A stretch of DNA of 5,665 nt, taken from the NCBI GenBank assembly GCA_017404585.1, contig JAFRCB010000191.1:1-5665 (forward strand). The letters are read 5' to 3'. The DNA is from Lachnospiraceae bacterium. Its GTDB lineage: Bacteria; Bacillota; Clostridia; Lachnospirales; Lachnospiraceae. The notes beneath the pieces are model-generated. The model ran no database searches, was not told the DNA's origin, and worked only from the letters and a program-made list of their open reading frames with translations. Shown here piece by piece: positions 1 to 4,293 of the stretch (positions within the stretch are counted from its first letter, which is position 1; each line of letters opens with the position of its first letter). Both the position numbers and the translations under genes were made by a program.

Positions 1-119
1 ATCCGGAGCCCACAAATGCAAAACCTTGCATGAAATGTCGCAAAATCATACAGGTCCAAAGCCATTTTTGCGACATCCGGAGCCCACAACGTGGCAATGT
101 CGCATGAAATGTCGCAAAT
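1..119. repeat. Tandem repeat, 74-bp period, cut by the left edge
   Basis: Two units are visible. The 15-mer ATCCGGAGCCCACAA occurs at 1-15 and 75-89, and the 17-mer GCATGAAATGTCGCAAA at 28-44 and 102-118. Both pairs are exactly 74 bp apart. Between the two conserved blocks lies a non-conserved stretch of fixed length (12 nt, 16-27 and 90-101). In the first unit a further 30 nt (45-74) lead to the next unit. The 8-mer ATGTCGCA occurs three times on + (35-42, 97-104, 109-116) and once on - (69-76). The array probably continues to the left. The function is unknown; a dispersed intergenic repeat family or a protein-binding array would both fit. The repeat itself is certain from the sequence, its meaning is not. 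Confidence 0.85.
35..76. repeat. 11-bp perfect inverted repeat spanning the repeat-unit junction
   Basis: ATGTCGCAAAA at 35-45 is the exact reverse complement of TTTTGCGACAT at 66-76, with a 20-nt centre. The right arm crosses the junction between the two 74-bp units. A smaller perfect hairpin lies just before it: ATGCAA (16-21) and TTGCAT (26-31) around a 4-nt loop. No T tract follows a stem on + strand in terminator fashion, so a terminator role is not supported on that strand. Confidence 0.7.
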
Positions 120-166
120 CACGCAGACGTTAATACTTGTTAACCGTTATCGCTTTACATACCCGA

Positions 167-193
167 CGGGCGAATCGCTGGAATTCGCGCCCG
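167..193 (+). other. GC-rich hairpin in the leader of the binding-protein gene
   Basis: CGGG (167-170) pairs with CCCG (190-193) and CGAAT (171-175) pairs with ATTCG (183-187). There is a 2-nt bulge (188-189) and a 7-nt loop. The hairpin lies 33 nt before the AGGAGG of the next gene and has no T tract, so it is not a simple terminator. I saw no convincing promoter between 120 and 225. It could be a leader RNA stabiliser or simply GC-rich sequence; its role is unknown. Confidence 0.4.
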
Positions 194-240
194 CGGAACA
201 ATGAAACACTATCATTTATATTTATAGGAGGTTCCTGATT

Positions 241-1419
241 ATGGAGAAGACCCGTAATGGTTTCCTGACTAAGAAGACGATAAAGCTGCTGGTTCTGATG
301 CTCGCGATCGCGATGACGATGATGTCGCTGGCCGCGTGCGGCTCATCCGGAGATGCTGCCGGAGATGCTGCTGAAGAATCCGCAAATCCTGATGTTATCA
401 CTGTTACCGACCATGCAGACAATGTGGTGGAGGTCCCGGCCGAGATCAACAGGATCGCAGTCTGCGATATCTTCCCGCTGCCGAGCGTGCTCGCTGTTTT
501 CTTTGACTCGGCGGACAAAATCGTAGGAATGCCGATGGCGAGCATGACTGCTGCGGAGAACGGGCTGCTCGGCCAGCTTTACCCGGAGATCCTGAAAGCG
601 GAGACCGGATATATCGATGGCTCGGATGTCAACATGGAAGAGCTCGCTTCACTCGAGCCGGACGTAGTTTTCTACAGCGCGTCCAGCGCGGAACTCGGCG
701 ACCAGCTCAGAAACGCAGGCTTTGCCGCAGTAGCGATCTCCGTTAACAAGTGGGATTACAACTGCATAGAGACGCTCAACAACTGGATCGGACTCCTTAG
801 CCAGATGTTCCCTGACAGCGCGAAGGCGGATCTCGTTGAGAAGCGTTCCAACGAGATGTACGACCTCGTTCAGGAAAGAGTCAAGGACATTCCTGACGAA
901 GAAAGAGCAAACGCGTTCTTCCTCTTCCAGTACAGCGACACCACACTGCTTACTTCCGGAAAACAGTTCTTCGGCCAGTGGTGGGCTGACGCGATCGGCG
1001 CGAAGAATGTAGCGACCGAACTCAGCACCGACAACTCCGTCGCTGTCAACATGGAGCAGGTATATTCATGGAACCCGGACCTGATCTTCATGACCAACTT
1101 TAATACATACTATCCTGATGATCTTTACAACAATACTGTTGAAGGCTATGACTGGAGCGCGGTTCAGGCCGTCAAAGACCAGCGCGTTTACAAGATGCCG
1201 CTCGGTATGTACAGAAGCTATACGCCTGGAGTCGACTGCCCGGTAACACTGCTCTGGATGGCCAAAACAGCATATCCTGAGAAGTTCGAGGATATCGACG
1301 TTATCGCTCAGGCCAAAGACTACTATAAGGAAGTCTTCGGCATCGAGCTGACAGATGAGCAGGCGCAGTCCATTTTTGCTCCGGTACAGAGCGCAGGCGG
1401 CGGCTTCTCATATCAGTAA
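241..1419 (+). CDS. Fe-siderophore/cobalamin-type ABC transporter substrate-binding lipoprotein
   Basis: This is a surface lipoprotein of 392 residues, predicted to capture a chelated metal such as a ferric siderophore, haem or corrinoid for an ABC importer. A basic N-terminus and hydrophobic stretch (about 11-32) end in the lipobox L30-A31-A32-C33, followed by a low-complexity acidic linker (34-50). The mature part follows the Peripla_BP_2/FecB-BtuF pattern: an opening TDHADNVVEVP (56-66), a first-lobe motif VNMEELASLEPDVVF (130-144), a long linking helix region (about 175-215), and the matching second-lobe motif VNMEQVYSWNPDLIF (269-283). Near the end is VQAVKDQRVYKMP (308-320). The start has AGGAGG at 226-231, 9 nt upstream. 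A terminator follows 31 nt after the stop, so it appears monocistronic, without permease or ATPase. The C-terminal tail after about 360 is longer than the core fold needs. The family is a firm call; the ligand cannot be read from sequence. Confidence 0.9.
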   Translation: MEKTRNGFLTKKTIKLLVLMLAIAMTMMSLAACGSSGDAAGDAAEESANPDVITVTDHADNVVEVPAEINRIAVCDIFPLPSVLAVFFDSADKIVGMPMASMTAAENGLLGQLYPEILKAETGYIDGSDVNMEELASLEPDVVFYSASSAELGDQLRNAGFAAVAISVNKWDYNCIETLNNWIGLLSQMFPDSAKADLVEKRSNEMYDLVQERVKDIPDEERANAFFLFQYSDTTLLTSGKQFFGQWWADAIGAKNVATELSTDNSVAVNMEQVYSWNPDLIFMTNFNTYYPDDLYNNTVEGYDWSAVQAVKDQRVYKMPLGMYRSYTPGVDCPVTLLWMAKTAYPEKFEDIDVIAQAKDYYKEVFGIELTDEQAQSIFAPVQSAGGGFSYQ

Positions 1420-1450
1420 GGAATCAGAAACAGCAACCGCTGATCACCTC

Positions 1451-1485
1451 AGAGGCGCGGACAGGATCCGTGCCTCTTTTATCTT
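1451..1485 (+). terminator. Intrinsic terminator after the binding-protein gene
   Basis: AGAGGC (1451-1456) pairs with GCCTCT (1472-1477), a G-T wobble joins 1457 and 1471, and CGGA (1458-1461) pairs with TCCG (1467-1470) around a 5-nt loop. The 11-bp stem runs into TTTT and then ATCTT. Its position 31 nt after the stop separates the binding protein from the GH13 gene. Confidence 0.85.
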
Positions 1486-1512
1486 GCCTGAGATGCCGGT
1501 TTGGAGTAACAT
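1484..1512 (+). promoter_or_regulatory. Weak candidate promoter for the GH13-esterase operon
   Basis: TTGCCT (1484-1489) and TAACAT (1507-1512) are separated by 17 nt. Each matches four of six consensus bases. The predicted start is near 1519, leaving a leader of about 30 nt. It is the best candidate in the 62 nt between the upstream terminator and the gene, but the match is poor and an activator, or read-through of the terminator, may be needed. It overlaps the end of the terminator tract. Confidence 0.25.
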
Positions 1513-1530
1513 TTTCTAAACAGAATGATT

Positions 1531-1538
1531 GAAGGGAG
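1531..1538 (+). promoter_or_regulatory. Ribosome binding site that decides the GH13 start
   Basis: GAAGGGAG lies 9 nt before the ATG at 1548. The next in-frame ATG (residue 12, position 1581) sits directly before VIYQIYPRSF, where many family members begin only a few residues earlier, but has no comparable purine-rich site. The upstream start is therefore preferred. Confidence 0.65.
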
Positions 1539-1547
1539 ATCACAGAT

Positions 1548-3143
1548 ATGCTATGTGACAAATTCAGGAATTTTACGAGGATGGTGATCTACCAGATCTA
1601 TCCGCGCAGCTTTATGGATACGAACGGCGATGGAATCGGGGATCTGCAGGGGATCATAAGCAAACTCGACTATATACAGGATCTCGGAGCGAACGCGGTC
1701 TGGCTTTGCCCTTGCTTCAAGAGCCCGAACGATGACAATGGCTATGATGTGTCCGATTACATGGATATCATGGATGAATTCGGAACTATGGAGGATATGG
1801 ACCGCCTCATCGCGGAACTGCACGCCCGCGGCATGAAGCTGATCCTCGACCTCGTTCCTAACCACACATCCACAAGCCACAAGTGGTTTCAGGAGTCCCG
1901 CAAAGGCAGGGACAACCCGTACAGCGACTTCTATTACTGGTTCGATGAAAAGCCGAACAACTGGCGGTCCGCGTTCAAGGGCGATGCCTGGGAGTTCGAT
2001 GAAGTCCGCGGCCAATACTATCTGCATACTTTCGCGGTGAGCCAGGCAGATCTCAACTGGGAGAATCCGGCAGTGGTCAAAGCCATGCAGGACGTCGTGG
2101 ATTTCTGGGTGGCAAAGGGTGTGGACGGATTCCGCATCGATGTGATCGACTGCATCTCGAAAGACTTCGCGGCAGGAAAGAATGGTTTTGGCCCGAGGCT
2201 GCATGAGTTTATCCGGGACCTGTTCGGCCGCGAGAATGTTTCGCATATTTTCACGGTAGGAGAGGGCGCTGTCAAAGACATCGACGAGCTGGTCCGCCAC
2301 TGCGGTCCTGACAGGAATGAACTCAGCACGCTCTTCCTGTTTGACCATATGGACTGCGGGCGTTCCGATAAATTCACACCGATGGATGACAGCATGAAGT
2401 CGCTCAAAGACATTCTGCTGCGGTGGCAGATGGAAAATGACAGACATGGAATGCTGCACAGTCTTTTCTATGATAACCACGACCAGCCTGCGATGCTGTC
2501 GAGGATCGGAAATGACAGAGAACTCAGATACGAATCCGCGACCGGTCTCGCAACAATGCTTTACCTGCTGAAAGGCGTGCCGTTCATTTATCAGGGACAG
2601 GAGATCGGCCAGACTGCGGCCCACTATGACAATATAGAGGACTTTGACGATATCGAATGCCTCGGCTGGTACAGGGAATTCCTGCAGAAATACACTCCGG
2701 AGGAAGCTCTGGAGAAGGTCAATTTCGGAAGCCGCGACAATGCCCGCCACCCGATGTGCTGGGACGGGAGTGAGAAGTGCGGTTTTACGACCGGAACACC
2801 GTGGCTGCTCCCGCATTCGAGAAGCGCTGAGATCAATGTCGAGGCAGACCTCGCTTCGGACAAGTCCATATACAGGTTCTATCAGGATCTGCTTAAACTG
2901 CGCGCGCGGAATGACGCGTTTCTCGATGGAGACACAGAGGTCATATCCGGAGAGTATGAAGAATATGTTATATATACCAGGACGCTCGGCGACGAGAAGT
3001 GGGCAGTGATCTGCAATTTCGAAAAAACATCGCTGATCAGACTTCCGTTCTCGTGTGAGGCGCCTGCTCTGACGAATCTCGGCAGGCCGACAGCGGGCGG
3101 AGTTTACAAGCCGTATGAGTGCGCTGTCTGCCGCGTCAGATAG
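1548..3143 (+). CDS. GH13 alpha-glucosidase, oligo-1,6-glucosidase type
   Basis: This is a cytoplasmic glycoside hydrolase of 531 residues with no signal peptide, predicted to release glucose from the non-reducing end of short alpha-glucosides such as isomaltose or panose. The GH13 motifs are in order: VIYQIYPRSF (13-22), the calcium-loop DTNGDGIGD (24-32), region I DLVPNHTS (101-108), region II GFRIDVI (194-200) with nucleophile D198, region III TVGEG (236-240) with acid/base E239, and region IV DNHDQP (309-314) with D312. Val199 after the nucleophile is the residue linked to alpha-1,6 preference in isomaltases. A family-typical stretch RDNARHPMCW is at 396-405, and the C-terminal beta domain runs from about 455. 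Length fits the family (about 530-560). It departs from consensus at A315 and C404. The esterase gene follows after 50 nt without a terminator, suggesting an operon. Trehalose-6-phosphate hydrolase or dextran glucosidase are alternatives. Confidence 0.92.
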   Translation: MLCDKFRNFTRMVIYQIYPRSFMDTNGDGIGDLQGIISKLDYIQDLGANAVWLCPCFKSPNDDNGYDVSDYMDIMDEFGTMEDMDRLIAELHARGMKLILDLVPNHTSTSHKWFQESRKGRDNPYSDFYYWFDEKPNNWRSAFKGDAWEFDEVRGQYYLHTFAVSQADLNWENPAVVKAMQDVVDFWVAKGVDGFRIDVIDCISKDFAAGKNGFGPRLHEFIRDLFGRENVSHIFTVGEGAVKDIDELVRHCGPDRNELSTLFLFDHMDCGRSDKFTPMDDSMKSLKDILLRWQMENDRHGMLHSLFYDNHDQPAMLSRIGNDRELRYESATGLATMLYLLKGVPFIYQGQEIGQTAAHYDNIEDFDDIECLGWYREFLQKYTPEEALEKVNFGSRDNARHPMCWDGSEKCGFTTGTPWLLPHSRSAEINVEADLASDKSIYRFYQDLLKLRARNDAFLDGDTEVISGEYEEYVIYTRTLGDEKWAVICNFEKTSLIRLPFSCEAPALTNLGRPTAGGVYKPYECAVCRVR

Positions 3144-3145
3144 GT

Positions 3146-3178
3146 GCGGCACGCCGCGTTTCAGGCAGATTGGTCTGC
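3146..3178 (+). other. Two small hairpins between the GH13 and esterase genes
   Basis: GCGG (3146-3149) pairs with CCGC (3154-3157) around a 4-nt loop. GCAGA (3165-3169) pairs with TCTGC (3174-3178) around TTGG. The second ends 1 nt before the AAAGGAGGG ribosome binding site (3180-3188) of the esterase gene. Neither has a T tract, so they do not separate the genes. They could tune esterase translation or protect the transcript end after cleavage. Confidence 0.4.
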
Positions 3179-3193
3179 TAAAGGAGGGACAAC

Positions 3194-3955
3194 ATGAGGG
3201 AATTCTATATTAAAGATGACGGAATCCGGCTCCATGCAAAACTCGATATGCCGCCGGGCATTGAAGAAGGCAGCGCAAAGTGTCCGCTGGTCATCGTGAT
3301 CCACGGACTGACCGGACATATGGAGGAGCATCACATCGTCGCAGTCGCGCAGACCTTTAATGAAATGGGATTTGCTGCTTTGCGCGTGGAAATGTACGGA
3401 CACGGCGGCAGCGACGGCAGGTTTGAAGATCACAATCTCTTTAAATGGCTCAACAATGCCATGGCGGTGACAGATTACACAAAATCTCTTGACTGGGTGA
3501 CTGATCTGTATGTCTGCGGCCATTCCCAGGGAGGCCTGACGACCGTACTGCTGGCCGGAATGAAACCACAGGATTTCAAGGCAGCTTTTCCTCTTTCTCC
3601 TGCGGTCATGCTGCCGGAAGGAGCGAGGACCGGGCATCTGATAGGCAGAGACTTTGACCCGGCAGATATTCCGGACGAATTCTATGTCAACGAGTCACAG
3701 AAGGTGAACGGCAACTATCTCCGGGCGGCCCAGCTGATCGATGCAGACGGAGCGATCAGCAGATACAGCGGACCGGTTCTGATCATCCACGGCGACAGGG
3801 ATGAAGCGATCCCGGTCGAGTATGCGATCGCGGCTGCGAACAAATATAAGAACGCTGAACTGGTGATCATTCCCGGCGACGATCACTGCTATAACTATCA
3901 TCTTGACCAGGTGCTCGACGCGTTGAGAAATTATTTGGTCAAATTGGGGCGATAG
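3194..3955 (+). CDS. Alpha/beta hydrolase, cinnamoyl/feruloyl esterase-like
   Basis: This is a cytoplasmic serine esterase of 253 residues without signal peptide, predicted to cleave ester-linked acyl groups such as ferulate or other hydroxycinnamates from small, plant-derived compounds. The alpha/beta-hydrolase landmarks are the oxyanion strand and turn VIVIHGLTGH (33-42), MYGHGGSDGRFED (67-79), the nucleophile elbow GHSQGG (109-114) with S111, HGDRDEAIP (199-207) with the likely acid D203, and GDDHCY (228-233) with H231. The ordering, the GHGxSDGxFE element and the inserted lid region (about 138-180, with NYLRAAQ) resemble the cinnamoyl esterases of lactobacilli and Butyrivibrio Est1E, which are also about 250 residues. 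The start is fixed by AAAGGAGGG 5 nt upstream. It lies 50 nt after the GH13 gene, probably cotranscribed. No clear terminator follows before 4071. The fold and triad are firm; the substrate is inferred. Confidence 0.88.
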   Translation: MREFYIKDDGIRLHAKLDMPPGIEEGSAKCPLVIVIHGLTGHMEEHHIVAVAQTFNEMGFAALRVEMYGHGGSDGRFEDHNLFKWLNNAMAVTDYTKSLDWVTDLYVCGHSQGGLTTVLLAGMKPQDFKAAFPLSPAVMLPEGARTGHLIGRDFDPADIPDEFYVNESQKVNGNYLRAAQLIDADGAISRYSGPVLIIHGDRDEAIPVEYAIAAANKYKNAELVIIPGDDHCYNYHLDQVLDALRNYLVKLGR

Positions 3956-4019
3956 TTTAAATTTACCGAATGTTCATTAATCAGACCAAAAGAATTTACA
4001 GTCATTTTCATATAAAAAA

Positions 4020-4049
4020 TTGACATAGAAGCATTTCTGTTGATAAAAT
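4020..4049 (+). promoter_or_regulatory. Strong sigma-A promoter with extended -10
   Basis: A perfect TTGACA (-35, 4020-4025) is followed after 18 nt by TAAAAT (-10, 4044-4049, five of six). A TG at 4041-4042 gives an extended -10 (TGnTAAAAT). The 30 nt upstream (3990-4019) are AT-rich, like an UP element. Transcription is predicted to begin at about 4056-4057, 238 nt before the sugar-binding protein ATG. This is by far the best promoter in the window. I saw no cre-like palindrome around it. Confidence 0.8.
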
Positions 4050-4055
4050 AATGGA

Positions 4056-4154
4056 CGCATTGTGAGGATACGCTTTTATTCTGAAATTGAAGTCATCCGG
4101 TAAGGGTGCTATATAGGCTGGATGGTCAGGTTCAGGATGGAGGCGTTTTTTTTT
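4056..4154 (+). ncRNA. Unrecognised structured RNA, about 98 nt, leader or small RNA
   Basis: From the predicted start, the RNA folds into a long rod. Stem P1 pairs 4071-4085 with 4131-4145 over 15 unbroken positions: 5 G-C, 6 A-U and 4 G-U. After an internal loop (4086-4091 and 4127-4130), stem P2 pairs 4092-4101 with 4117-4126 over 10 positions, four of them G-U. The apical loop is 15 nt (4102-4116) and contains the self-complementary CTATATAG (4109-4116). Nine T follow P1 directly (4146-4154). The many G-U pairs mean the structure holds only for + strand RNA, not its complement. It could be a free small RNA ending at the T tract, or the regulated 5' leader of the sugar-binding protein gene. 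I did not recognise the consensus of TPP, SAM, purine, cobalamin, c-di-GMP, fluoride, glycine or T-box elements. Confidence 0.6.
4071..4154 (+). terminator. Terminator-like stem with U9 tract inside the leader
   Basis: The 15-bp P1 stem closes immediately before nine T (4146-4154), as in an intrinsic terminator, but it encloses a 45-nt domain rather than a short loop. It lies between the strong promoter and the sugar-binding protein gene, so full termination would silence that gene from this promoter. Conditional termination, partial read-through, or an end for the upstream GH13-esterase transcript are the possible readings. CATCC (4094-4098) can pair with either GGATG copy (4120-4124 or 4135-4139). 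The second pairing would break P1. Confidence 0.55.
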
Positions 4155-4158
4155 CACA

Positions 4159-4251
4159 CCGGTACAGGTTGACGGTATCTGCGTCAACGAACCGGGGAAC
4201 AGTAGCTACTTCCCTGTTTCCCTGCAGATGAGCCAATCGAGAACCGGGAAA
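4159..4251 (+). promoter_or_regulatory. Second folded leader element with competing pairings
   Basis: CCGGT (4159-4163) pairs with ACCGG (4191-4195), and inside it GTTGACG (4168-4174) pairs perfectly with CGTCAAC (4182-4188) around a 7-nt loop. Next to it, GGAACAG (4196-4202) pairs with 4214-4221 with one bulged T. A near-copy of GAACCGGGGAA (4189-4199) occurs at 4241-4250 as GAACCGGGAA. The second copy could take over both partners: ACCGG with 4159-4163, and GGGAAA (4246-4251) with TTTCCC (4217-4222). The element ends 27 nt before the AGGAGG (4279-4284). The pairings are seen; regulation is inferred. The remaining leader, 4252-4293, holds only the ribosome binding site. Confidence 0.45.
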
Positions 4252-4293
4252 TTACAAGTTATTGTTTAAGGTGTTATTAGGAGGAAAAAACTA

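Noticed and set aside
1..119. CRISPR array
   Set aside because: The conserved blocks are 15 and 17 nt with intervening lengths of 12 and 30 nt, only two units are seen, and no cas gene is present.
217..222. TATATT as a -10 box for the first gene
   Set aside because: It is 4 nt from the AGGAGG, so transcription would start inside the ribosome binding site. No -35 is found at the right distance.
1581..1583. Alternative GH13 start at Met12
   Set aside because: There is no ribosome binding site before it, whereas the ATG at 1548 has GAAGGGAG at good spacing.
1551..3152. A 533-codon open frame on the - strand opposite the GH13 gene
   Set aside because: It mirrors the GH13 gene almost end to end, a usual by-product of codon bias. 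Its translation shows no recognisable fold or motif, while the + strand has all GH13 motifs.
3934..3990. TTTGGTC/GACCAAA inverted repeat around the esterase stop as a terminator
   Set aside because: The stem is only 7 bp with a 43-nt loop and has no T tract after it.
3970..4023. 17-codon ORF starting MFINQTK after the esterase gene
   Set aside because: It has no ribosome binding site, is AT-rich, and its stop overlaps the -35 element of the promoter.
4125..4146. GGTCAGGTTCAGGATGGAGGCG resembles the conserved segment of signal recognition particle RNA
   Set aside because: It matches only the GGTCAGGT part. The GGAA-type tetraloop hairpin of SRP RNA cannot form, and the segment pairs fully with 4071-4085 instead.
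4122..4172. 16-codon leader ORF (starting MVRFRM) running through the terminator stem and reading the T tract as three Phe codons
   Set aside because: It has only a weak, too-close ribosome binding site, and the Phe run follows from the T9 tract. A phenylalanine attenuator makes no sense before a sugar-binding protein.
4169..4197. TTGACG as the -35 of a second promoter nearer the sugar-binding protein gene
   Set aside because: At 17 nt spacing the -10 position reads CCGGGG. The TTGACG is better explained as an arm of the perfect hairpin 4168-4188.
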